DNA from: Butyrivibrio sp. UBA3740
GTDB lineage: Bacteria > Bacillota > Clostridia > Lachnospirales > Lachnospiraceae
Reading direction: 5' to 3'
NCBI GenBank assembly: GCA_002372465.1
Contig: DFGW01000062.1
Location: forward strand, 1 to 5,194
DNA length: 5,194 bases
The notes under the pieces were generated by a model. The model was not told the DNA's origin, did not search any database, and was given only the letters and a program-made list of their open reading frames with translations. The position numbers were made by a program, and so were the translations under genes. Positions 1 to 5,194 of the stretch are shown piece by piece. Numbering within the stretch: the stretch's first letter is position 1; the number at the start of each line of letters is the position of its first letter.

Positions 1-1044
1 GTATCAAGATCAGCTCTTCAGAACGATGGCTTTGTAAAAAAGATCTCAGAGTATATCTCCAAGAAGGTTGCAGAGAAGCTTGCAGGTCTTTGCAAGACAG
101 ATAAAGAGAACTATGAAAAGTACTGGGACGACATCAGCCCATTCATCAAGTATGGATGCCTTCGCGATGACAAGTTCTGCGAGAAGATGACAGACTACAT
201 CCTTTTTAAGAACCTGGACGGCAAGTACCTTACAACTCCCGAAGCTCTCCGGATCAACAAGGAAGCCGAGGAAGAAGCTGCCAAGGCAGTTGACGAAAAA
301 GGTGACTCAGTACAGGCAGATGTGGTTGACGCAGATGGAAATGTAGTTAAGAACGATGCGGATTCCAAGGCCTCTTCCGAAGCTGGCAGCGATACAGCCA
401 AGGCAGAAGATGATAAGGACAAGGAGCCCCGTACCATCTACTATGTAACAGATGAGCAGCAGCAGAGCCAGTACATCAACATGTTCAAGGCTCAGAAGAT
501 GGAAGCCTTCATCATGAAGCACAACATCGATGTGCCTTTCATGGAACAGCTTGAGAGGAAGAACGAAGGCATCAGATTCCAGAGAATCGATGCTGACCTT
601 ACAGATACATTTAAGTCCAGAACTTCCAAGAAGGCAGCAGCTGAGCTTGAAGAGAAGGAAAAAGAACTTTCTGAGAAAATCAAGAAGGCCCTTAAGAACG
701 ACAAGCTTAAGATCAAGCTTGAAAAACTCAAGGACAAGAAGGTTTCTTCAATGCTTACTGTCTCTGAGGAATCAAGACGTATGGCAGACATGATGAAGAT
801 GTATGCTGCCAACGGAATGGGCATGGGACTTGACGACTTTGGTAAGGATGGACAGACTCTTATCCTTAACGCCAACCATCCTCTTGTTCAGTACGTAATG
901 GATCACGAGGAATCCGATAACACCAAGATGATCTGCGAGCAGCTCTATGATCTTGCCTGCATCCAGAATGCTCCATTAGAGGGCCAGGCGATGACTAAGT
1001 TTGTTCAGAGAAGCAACGACATCATGATGATGCTTGCAAAGTAA
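1..1044 (+). CDS. htpG: Molecular chaperone HtpG (Hsp90 family), C-terminal portion, 5' end outside window
   Basis: The frame is open from base 1, so this is the 3' part (347 codons plus TAA) of a longer gene; the ATG at 187 is internal. Hsp90 proteins are cytosolic ATP-dependent homodimeric chaperones. The fragment opens with VSRSALQNDGFVKKI, the middle-domain catalytic loop whose Arg (local residue 3) in the family contacts the ATP gamma-phosphate. It continues through the middle domain (YYVTDEQQQSQYINMF at about 146-162; HNIDVPFMEQLERKNEG at about 174-190) into the C-terminal dimerisation domain (SEESRRMADMM, then LNANHPLVQYV at about 289-299). The ATP-binding N-domain is missing only because of the window edge. 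The odd feature is an acidic Ala/Asp/Glu/Lys-rich insert at local residues about 88-144 (bases 262-432), where bacterial HtpG normally has a short link. Identification is near certain from the motifs; the extent of the insert is judged from memory of the family. Confidence 0.96.
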   Translation, partial: VSRSALQNDGFVKKISEYISKKVAEKLAGLCKTDKENYEKYWDDISPFIKYGCLRDDKFCEKMTDYILFKNLDGKYLTTPEALRINKEAEEEAAKAVDEKGDSVQADVVDADGNVVKNDADSKASSEAGSDTAKAEDDKDKEPRTIYYVTDEQQQSQYINMFKAQKMEAFIMKHNIDVPFMEQLERKNEGIRFQRIDADLTDTFKSRTSKKAAAELEEKEKELSEKIKKALKNDKLKIKLEKLKDKKVSSMLTVSEESRRMADMMKMYAANGMGMGLDDFGKDGQTLILNANHPLVQYVMDHEESDNTKMICEQLYDLACIQNAPLEGQAMTKFVQRSNDIMMMLAK

Positions 1045-1058
1045 GGAGATTAAATTAG

Positions 1059-1087
1059 GGGAAACATCGGCGCTGCCGGTGTTTCCC
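1059..1087 (+). terminator. Hairpin after htpG, probable transcription terminator or attenuator
   Basis: GGGAAACATCGGC (1059-1071) pairs with GCCGGTGTTTCCC (1075-1087): 13 pairs including one T-G wobble around a 3-base loop. It starts 14 bases after the htpG stop, which is normal for an intrinsic terminator. The following bases (tgtattggtatta) are only moderately T-rich, with no clean T-run, so termination may be partial, leaving some read-through into the next gene. The hairpin is clear; its function is inferred. Confidence 0.6.
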
Positions 1088-1101
1088 TGTATTGGTATTA
1101 T

Positions 1102-2385
1102 ATGTGGAATAAGATTAAGTTCTGCCTGACCGGTGGCTTCTATAAGAAAGCTATTAAGAAAAGCTTATGGATGCTGGTTTGTTTATTTTTTTCAGCAAGG
1201 TGTTTTTTGAGGATTCCGGAGGATCCCGGCATGGCAATCTTTACAGCCTCGGCGTTTTTGATTGGCGCGGTATTTCTGTTTGCATCAGTCAAGAAGCAAT
1301 TGCAGGGTGATATGGTTCCCCACTGGGGCAGATTATTTGGAAAACAAAAAGTTATGGATATGTTGCTGGAAGAGGAGTTTGAGCCCTATACTCTCCAGGA
1401 TGGCCGTGAATGCAAGGATGTTCAGATTAGTAAAAGCGGGAAGTGGCTCAGATGTAAAGGAAGCTATTATCCAATCCAGCTTATAAGAGGGTATTGTTCC
1501 CAGGGGTATGGCGACAAGGGGAATCTGTATTTCATTGACGGAACAGTATTAACACACGAGATACCCTCAGGGTTTGAGATCACGAGAGCATTTGAGCAGC
1601 TGTTCCCACCTATGTTTGATGCAGATTCTGCTCTGACTCATAAGAGCCTCAGAGATGGTAATCAGGATGCTTTCAATGCTGTCTGGAAGGGCACTGACGA
1701 AGAACTGGCAGTGGCTGACTGGGGTGAACTTCGGTATCAATGGGAGAAAAAATACGCCGAGATTTTTAATAAACAGTTATCCAACCAGCTTAAGAAAAAC
1801 AGGATGAGGATGGTGTCGGACAAGTTCAACATTCATAAGCTCATGTTTGGAAGAGTAATGGATGATGAGGAACTGGGACTGGTGCTGGAGCAGATACAGA
1901 AAAAAAGGCTCAAGGAAGGCATTACCCGAATAGCAAAGCTTGAAAATTACAGCGATGATTACTGCGTTTGCAATGGCATAAGACTCATGGGCATGATGAA
2001 ATATCCCGCAAATGCTGAAGGACTGGACTTTCTCTTTGACTGTATCAGGGATGTTCGAAAGCCTTATTGCAACGATGCTGTCGAAGTGCTTAAACAGTAC
2101 CCCAGAGAAGTTCTGATAGAGCGCATCGAGAAGGATGTGACGCTGGCCTACTCCAGTAATGATGTTGTCTGGGGGGCAGGTCTTTTGATCCTGGCAAAGG
2201 AAATAGACTATGAAGTCAATCTTTCCCGTAAACTTGCCATGGATAAAGAGGCTCAGGAGAAGGCTATGGCTGAAAGCAATGGTTTTTCCACTGCAGTTGT
2301 AGAAGATGAAAACGGAATCAGTGAATTCCAGGTCCTGACTCAGGGTGGAGCCCAGATGGCGCAGGAATTCAAGAAGAAAGAGTGA
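1102..2385 (+). CDS. Membrane-anchored protein of unknown function with HEAT-like helical C-terminal region
   Basis: I do not recognise a named family. The long form has 427 residues. A basic N-terminus (KKAIKK at 15-20) is followed by two hydrophobic stretches (about 22-36 and 44-63) separated by a short RIPEDPG turn, then KKQ. This suggests a membrane hairpin with both ends in the cytoplasm. Residues about 80-165 hold a mixed, strand-rich segment. Residues about 205-275 are charged and helical. Residues about 275-370 read as paired amphipathic helices resembling HEAT/Armadillo repeats (GIRLMGMMKYPANAEGLDF, then an AVEVLKQYP stretch and a LLILAKEI stretch). The tail is polar and ends in KKKE. 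No catalytic motif is visible. The ATG at 1102 has no Shine-Dalgarno sequence, whereas the in-frame ATG at 1231 (Met44) has GGAGG at 1218-1222 with ideal 8-base spacing, giving a 384-residue form with one membrane segment. The long form is kept because its membrane hairpin obeys the positive-inside rule. It is probably co-transcribed with the flavin reductase gene 3 bases downstream. Confidence 0.8.
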   Translation: MWNKIKFCLTGGFYKKAIKKSLWMLVCLFFSARCFLRIPEDPGMAIFTASAFLIGAVFLFASVKKQLQGDMVPHWGRLFGKQKVMDMLLEEEFEPYTLQDGRECKDVQISKSGKWLRCKGSYYPIQLIRGYCSQGYGDKGNLYFIDGTVLTHEIPSGFEITRAFEQLFPPMFDADSALTHKSLRDGNQDAFNAVWKGTDEELAVADWGELRYQWEKKYAEIFNKQLSNQLKKNRMRMVSDKFNIHKLMFGRVMDDEELGLVLEQIQKKRLKEGITRIAKLENYSDDYCVCNGIRLMGMMKYPANAEGLDFLFDCIRDVRKPYCNDAVEVLKQYPREVLIERIEKDVTLAYSSNDVVWGAGLLILAKEIDYEVNLSRKLAMDKEAQEKAMAESNGFSTAVVEDENGISEFQVLTQGGAQMAQEFKKKE

Positions 2386-2388
2386 TCT

Positions 2389-3030
2389 ATGGCAAAAGAA
2401 ATTTGGCGCCCCGGAAATATGCTTTACCCGATTCCCGCAGTAATGGTAAGCTGCGCAAGAGCGGGGGAAAATCCTAACATCATAACGGTGGCATGGGCAG
2501 GCAATGTCTGCTCTTCACCTGCAATGCTCTCTATCTCTGTCAGGAAGGAGAGATACTCCTACGACATTATCAAGCAGACGGGAGAGTTTGTGGTCAATCT
2601 CACAAGCAGAGACCTGACCAGGGCAGCAGACTGGTGCGGAGTCCGCTCCGGCAGGGACTACGACAAGTTTAAGGAGATGAAGCTAACTCCTCAGCAATCT
2701 GTAGAGGTTTCCTGTCCCGGTATAGCAGAGAGTCCTGTGAACATAGAGTGTAAAGTACATTCAGTTATTGAGCTGGGAAGCCATGACATGTTCATTGGAG
2801 AGGTCCTTTGTGTCACTGTGGATGACAGGTTCATGGATGACAAGGGAAGGTTCAATCTGGGAGCAGCAGATCTGGTGGCCTATTCCCACGGCGAGTATTT
2901 TTCCCTGGGAAACAAGCTTGGAAAATTTGGCTACAGCGTAGCCAAAAAGACAGCAAAGAATAGCTCCGGAAAGGGAGAGAAGAAGACTTTGCACAAGGCG
3001 AAAAAGCCCGGGAAGAAATCCGGTAAATGA
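2389..3030 (+). CDS. Flavin reductase family protein (FMN-binding split-barrel, DIM6/NTAB type)
   Basis: The 213-residue protein matches the flavin reductase-like family (FMN-binding split barrel), soluble cytoplasmic proteins that bind FMN and in some members reduce flavin with NAD(P)H. Family marks are the opening WRPGNMLYPIPAVMVSC (6-22), the NIITVAWAGNVCSSPAMLSISV core (30-51), the TGEFVVNL strand (64-71), and the ADWCGVRSGRDYDKF segment (80-94). The FIGEVLCVTVDD strand (135-146) and the closing GEYFSLGNKLGKFGYSV (168-184) also fit. The physiological substrate cannot be told from sequence; such proteins in anaerobes often have no assigned partner. The start fits the family N-terminus and lies 3 bases after the upstream stop, with only a weak purine-rich site (AAGAAAGAG) inside the end of the upstream gene, which points to translational coupling. 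Unusual is a lysine-rich tail after residue 185, with about 12 Lys in 29 residues, beyond where the family usually ends. Confidence 0.9.
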   Translation: MAKEIWRPGNMLYPIPAVMVSCARAGENPNIITVAWAGNVCSSPAMLSISVRKERYSYDIIKQTGEFVVNLTSRDLTRAADWCGVRSGRDYDKFKEMKLTPQQSVEVSCPGIAESPVNIECKVHSVIELGSHDMFIGEVLCVTVDDRFMDDKGRFNLGAADLVAYSHGEYFSLGNKLGKFGYSVAKKTAKNSSGKGEKKTLHKAKKPGKKSGK

Positions 3031-3036
3031 CAGTAT

Positions 3037-3074
3037 AAAAGCAGCAACCGATATGAGTACGGCTGCTGCTTTTT
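3037..3074. terminator. Bidirectional rho-independent terminator between convergent genes
   Basis: AAAAGCAGCA (3037-3046) pairs with TGCTGCTTTT (3064-3073). After one A/C mismatch, CCG (3048-3050) pairs with CGG (3060-3062) around a 9-base loop. On the plus strand the stem ends in a T-run (3070-3074), serving the flavin reductase transcript 7 bases after its stop. On the minus strand the same stem ends in TTTT, serving the DUF4250 gene, whose stop lies 11 bases away. This is the strongest terminator in the window. Confidence 0.88.
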
Positions 3075-3084
3075 AGTTTTCCTG

Positions 3085-3267
3085 TTATACGAATTTGTTC
3101 TGCTCTTTATCATATTCATAGCCTATGGCTTTTAACTTATCACAGATGCTCTGCAGTTCATCCTGTGGAAGGTCCAGACCTTCAGCCAGATCATCAAGGC
3201 TTTTATAGTTGTCCCGAAGCTGTGTGTTTATATAGCTAAGTAAGATTACAGGATCCTGTGGTAACAT
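3085..3267 (-). CDS. DUF4250 domain-containing small protein
   Basis: This 60-residue protein starts MLPQDPVILLSYINTQLRD and continues with a short helical region (SLDDLAEGLDLPQDELQSICDKL) ending in IGYEYDKEQNKFV. I recognise this as the DUF4250 type, a family of small proteins of unknown function found in Firmicutes. The DLAEGLDLPQDEL portion resembles a small helix-turn-helix-like fold, but no DNA-binding role is established. The frame stays open upstream to an ATG at 3384, but the internal ATG at 3265-3267 is chosen. It has GGAGG (minus strand, 3274-3278) six bases upstream and matches the family's MLP-DP start, while the upstream extension (MFSSNIMGFFMFF and on) is translated promoter-region DNA. 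The gene is convergent with the flavin reductase gene and divergent from the polysaccharide operon. No clear minus-strand promoter was found. Confidence 0.87.
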   Translation of the reverse strand: MLPQDPVILLSYINTQLRDNYKSLDDLAEGLDLPQDELQSICDKLKAIGYEYDKEQNKFV

Positions 3268-3273
3268 ATGATT

Positions 3274-3278
3274 CCTCC
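3274..3278 (-). promoter_or_regulatory. Ribosome-binding site deciding the DUF4250 start
   Basis: CCTCC on the plus strand reads GGAGG on the minus strand, six bases before the ATG at 3267. This fixes the short 60-residue form over the 99-codon open frame starting at 3384. Confidence 0.85.
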
Positions 3279-3343
3279 GTATATACAATGGTAACTGTTT
3301 CTTCACTGATTTTAACACAAAATGTGCCATACCACATATTGGT

Positions 3344-3360
3344 AAAAAAAACATAAAAAA
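3344..3360 (+). promoter_or_regulatory. A-tracts upstream of the operon promoter, possible UP element
   Basis: An A8 run (3344-3351) and an A6 run (3355-3360) lie about 45-62 bases before the predicted transcription start. This is where A/T-rich UP elements contact the RNA polymerase alpha subunit. The position and composition are seen; the function is inferred. The same tracts also lie upstream of the divergent DUF4250 gene. Confidence 0.4.
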
Positions 3361-3370
3361 CCCCATTATA

Positions 3371-3399
3371 TTGGAACTAAACAATTTATGGTGTATAAT
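3371..3399 (+). promoter_or_regulatory. SigA-type promoter of the polysaccharide regulatory operon
   Basis: TTGGAA (3371-3376, four of six consensus bases) is followed by exactly 17 bases and a perfect TATAAT (3394-3399). The transcription start would fall near 3406, leaving a leader of about 26 bases before the ATG at 3432. No hairpin or riboswitch fits in so short a leader, so any control would act at initiation. Confidence 0.8.
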
Positions 3400-3431
3400 T
3401 AATATGATATTTTGTAACTATTTGGAGGGCC

Positions 3432-4157
3432 ATGGAACCTACAATTGATATGCATTGTCATATTATGCCGGGGGTTGATGATGGTTCCCGGGATATGACC
3501 ACAAGTTTGGAAATGCTAAGAATTGCTGAGAAGAACGGCATTACTCATATTATCCTGACTCCTCATCACAAGCCCATGCACCACAATGTAAGCCCTGAGC
3601 ACAACGTGCTGTACAGGAAGGAGCTTTCAAAGGCAGCAGGAGCTGAAGGAATAAAGGTAAAGCTCTTTTCCGGCAACGAGATATACTACAGCGATGAAAC
3701 CATGGAGGAACTGGAGCAGGGAAAGATATGCTCTCTGGCAGGCTCCGACTATGTTCTTGTAGAGTTTCATCCCACCAATCCCTTTAAGGCTATACAAAAT
3801 GCCGTGAACAGGATACAGGCAGCAGGCTACATTCCCATAGTGGCTCATGTTGAGAGATACAGTGATATAGTTGCCCATCCTTCAAGGGTGCGGGATCTGA
3901 TAGATATGGGAAGTTACATTCAGGTCAATGCCTCAAGCGTAATGGGGAAGTATGGGTTTGGAATAGGACATTTTACGAAGAAGCTCCTAAAGGAGAGGGC
4001 GGTGCATTTTATTGCAACGGATGCCCACGATACCGGCAGCAGAGCGCCAAAGCTTTATGAGTGCAGAAGTTTTGTTGAGAGGAAGTTTGGTGAGGATTAC
4101 GCAAAAGAGCTTTTCTTTCTTAATGCAGCTAATGTGATCCGAAATCAGGAGATCTAA
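3432..4157 (+). CDS. PHP-domain protein-tyrosine phosphatase of a polysaccharide locus (CpsB/YwqE-like)
   Basis: This 241-residue protein is a metal-dependent phosphatase of the polymerase-and-histidinol-phosphatase (PHP) type. It dephosphorylates the tyrosine cluster of its cognate BY-kinase and so tunes capsule or exopolysaccharide synthesis. Length and motifs match the family: IDMHCHIMPGVDDGS (5-19) supplies His8, His10 and Asp17; LTPHH (42-46) gives His45; GNE gives Glu83; VEFHP gives Glu111; VAHVER (137-142) gives His139; ATDAHD (195-200) gives Asp197 and His199. The full metal-ligand set is therefore present and the enzyme should be active. The ATG at 3432 follows GGAGGG (3424-3429) by only two bases, unusually tight, but the only nearby in-frame alternative (Met7) would cut into the first metal motif. 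It is the first gene of an operon; the next starts one base after its stop. The CpsB-type role is inferred from the following two genes. Confidence 0.93.
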   Translation: MEPTIDMHCHIMPGVDDGSRDMTTSLEMLRIAEKNGITHIILTPHHKPMHHNVSPEHNVLYRKELSKAAGAEGIKVKLFSGNEIYYSDETMEELEQGKICSLAGSDYVLVEFHPTNPFKAIQNAVNRIQAAGYIPIVAHVERYSDIVAHPSRVRDLIDMGSYIQVNASSVMGKYGFGIGHFTKKLLKERAVHFIATDAHDTGSRAPKLYECRSFVERKFGEDYAKELFFLNAANVIRNQEI

Positions 4158-4158
4158 A

Positions 4159-4893
4159 ATGGGGAACAGGGACGACATTATCGAAATCAATTTAGGAGAG
4201 CTGTTTGCAGTTCTTTTAAGCAGAGCTTTTCTGATAATCAGTGCAGGGATTTTCTTTGGCCTGGCAGGTCTTTTCATCAGCAAGTTCGTGCTTCATCCGG
4301 TGTTTGATTCGACCACCAAGATCTATATCCTCAATAAAGAAGAGAATCAGACCGTTACCTACTCGGATGTGCAGATATCAACGCAGCTGACACAGGATTA
4401 CGCTGAGCTGATAAAGAGCAGATATGTTCTGGAGGAGGTTATCCAGAGGCTTAACCTGGTGGATATGGACTACGAGGACCTGTCCGGGGTGCTTAGGGTT
4501 GATACCCCTTCAGATACACGTATTGTGGCGATTACTGCCAGAGACGAAGATCCCCTTATGGCCATGCAGATTGCTAACTGCATAAGAGAAGTTGCCAGTG
4601 AGCATATCGAGAGTGTTATGGATATTGATGCCATCAATGTGGCGGAGACAGCCAATGTTCCAACGCAAAAATCGGGTCCTTCTGTAGCCAGATGGGCTGT
4701 GATCTCAGGATTTCTCGGCGCAGTAGCCGTGGCATTCTTTGCGATACTGGAATATCTTCTGGATGACACCATCAAGAGCAACGATGATGTGGAAAGGTAC
4801 CTGGGGCTGAGCACGCTGGCCCTTGTGCCTCTTACAGTTGAGGAGACTGATAAAAAGAAATCCAAGAAGAAAAACACAAAGAAAAACAAGTAG
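4159..4893 (+). CDS. Wzz/CpsC-family polysaccharide co-polymerase (BY-kinase activator)
   Basis: This 244-residue membrane protein has the Wzz-type chain-length determinant arrangement. A short cytoplasmic N-terminus with the typical INLGELFAVLL (10-20) leads to a first membrane helix (about 22-44). An extracytoplasmic domain follows (about 45-177) containing SDVQISTQLTQDYAELIKS (69-87), then a second helix (about 178-200) and a cytoplasmic tail. The AETANVPTQKSGPS stretch (162-175) before helix 2 is the usual proline-containing motif. In Gram-positives this protein is separate from the kinase: its C-terminal cytoplasmic part binds and activates the BY-kinase, and the complex controls polymer length and export. 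The tail here ends in a run with 9 Lys in 14 residues (231-244). AGGAG (4147-4151) precedes the ATG by seven bases, and the gene starts one base after the phosphatase stop. Assignment is firm; polymer identity is unknown. Confidence 0.93.
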   Translation: MGNRDDIIEINLGELFAVLLSRAFLIISAGIFFGLAGLFISKFVLHPVFDSTTKIYILNKEENQTVTYSDVQISTQLTQDYAELIKSRYVLEEVIQRLNLVDMDYEDLSGVLRVDTPSDTRIVAITARDEDPLMAMQIANCIREVASEHIESVMDIDAINVAETANVPTQKSGPSVARWAVISGFLGAVAVAFFAILEYLLDDTIKSNDDVERYLGLSTLALVPLTVEETDKKKSKKKNTKKNK

Positions 4894-4898
4894 GGGGG
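4893..4898 (+). promoter_or_regulatory. G-run ribosome-binding site overlapping the upstream stop codon
   Basis: GGGGGG (4893-4898) shares its first G with the TAG stop of the Wzz-like gene and sits 9 bases before the kinase ATG at 4908. It can pair with the anti-Shine-Dalgarno sequence only partly through G-U pairs. Its overlap with the stop suggests translational coupling of activator and kinase. Confidence 0.6.
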
Positions 4899-4907
4899 AT
4901 TAATTAT

Positions 4908-5194
4908 ATGCAGAGTGCTAAGCTCCATTTCAGCCAGTCTGAGAATAATTATCAGATAAAAGAAGCATACAAGACTCTCCGAAGCAACGTTGAATTCAGC
5001 GGCCAGAATGTGAGGATCATATCTGTTACCAGCTGTACTCCCGGTGAAGGAAAGACTACTGTGGCTATGGCTCTTGCCAGGGCTTTTGCCGAGGCTGGGA
5101 AAAAGACTGTGCTGGTGGATGCAGATATGCGTAAGTCAGTGCTGGTTGGAAGATACAAAACAGGCTCGGTAAGGCTTGGACTTACCCACTGCCT
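4908..5194 (+). CDS. BY-kinase (CpsD/YwqD-like tyrosine-protein kinase), N-terminal part, cut by window end
   Basis: The first 95 codons of a bacterial tyrosine kinase of the Walker-motif (BY-kinase) class run off the end of the window. The fragment has EAYKTLRSNVEFS (19-31), the substrate- and oligomer-interface helix typical of the family, then the Walker A motif SCTPGEGKTT (42-51) with Lys49. The extended Walker A' motif VLVDADMRK (68-76) follows, with Asp71 and Asp73. The soluble kinase docks on the Wzz-like protein encoded just upstream, autophosphorylates a C-terminal tyrosine cluster (outside the window), and is reset by the PHP phosphatase. The ATG at 4908 is supported by the G-run 9 bases upstream and by the normal length of sequence before Walker A. 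The MinD/ParA superfamily shares the Walker motifs, but the YKTLRSN helix and the gene order make a BY-kinase much more likely. Confidence 0.93.
   Translation, partial: MQSAKLHFSQSENNYQIKEAYKTLRSNVEFSGQNVRIISVTSCTPGEGKTTVAMALARAFAEAGKKTVLVDADMRKSVLVGRYKTGSVRLGLTHC

Noticed and set aside
195..437. Minus-strand open frame opposite htpG
   Set aside because: Ser/Ala-rich shadow of the acidic insert; no ribosome-binding site, no family resemblance, and fully inside a confident gene.
492..875. 127-codon minus-strand open frame
   Set aside because: Ser/Phe/Leu-rich antisense shadow of the Lys/Glu-rich htpG coding sequence.
3365..3370. TATAAT on the minus strand as a -10 for the DUF4250 gene
   Set aside because: No acceptable -35 lies 16-18 bases upstream; the sequence is A/T-rich enough for chance matches.
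3344..3372. Minus-strand T-runs after a GGGG as a possible terminator
   Set aside because: Only a 3-base CCA/TGG stem precedes the T-run, too weak for an intrinsic terminator, and there is no minus-strand gene upstream to terminate.
4470..4928. 152-codon minus-strand open frame over the Wzz-like and kinase genes
   Set aside because: Its Phe run is the complement of the lysine tail; it is an antisense shadow of two well-supported genes.
1..5194. Mobile elements, CRISPR arrays, tRNA, rRNA or riboswitches
   Set aside because: No transposase or integrase frame, no regularly spaced repeats, no tRNA-like cloverleaf and no leader long enough for a riboswitch were seen on either strand.

Overview
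The window looks like chromosomal DNA from a low-to-moderate GC Gram-positive anaerobe, most likely a Lachnospiraceae member of the Butyrivibrio/Pseudobutyrivibrio type. This is inferred from recalled family resemblance of the proteins (HtpG, a DUF4250 protein, a CpsB/CpsC/CpsD-type set), from strong GGAGG ribosome-binding sites, and from promoters and terminators of ordinary Firmicute form. No database search was possible.

Layout: (1) 1-1044, the 3' half of htpG (Hsp90 chaperone), followed by a hairpin at 1059-1087. (2) 1102-2385, a membrane-anchored protein of unknown function with an alpha-helical, HEAT-like C-terminal part; its start codon is uncertain. Three bases later comes a flavin reductase-like FMN protein (2389-3030). 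The two are probably co-transcribed. (3) A terminator at 3037-3074 that works in both directions and separates this pair from a short convergent DUF4250 gene on the minus strand (3085-3267). (4) A divergent intergenic region (3268-3431) with a well-formed promoter that drives a polysaccharide (exopolysaccharide or capsule) regulatory operon: a PHP-type protein-tyrosine phosphatase (CpsB/YwqE-like), a Wzz/CpsC-like polysaccharide co-polymerase, and the first 95 codons of the cognate BY-kinase (CpsD/YwqD-like), cut by the window end.

The three polysaccharide genes form a classic phosphoregulatory module. The membrane Wzz-like protein supplies the transmembrane activator, the soluble Walker-type tyrosine kinase autophosphorylates, and the PHP phosphatase reverses this, which together control chain length and export of the polymer. 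The rest of that locus (glycosyltransferases, flippase, polymerase) would be expected just beyond position 5194.

Most of the window is conventional. The less ordinary points are the roughly 57-residue acidic insert in HtpG, the orphan HEAT-like membrane protein with conflicting start signals, and the lysine-rich tails on two neighbouring but unrelated proteins. I do not see evidence of a wholly new system, mobile element, CRISPR array, tRNA or rRNA.
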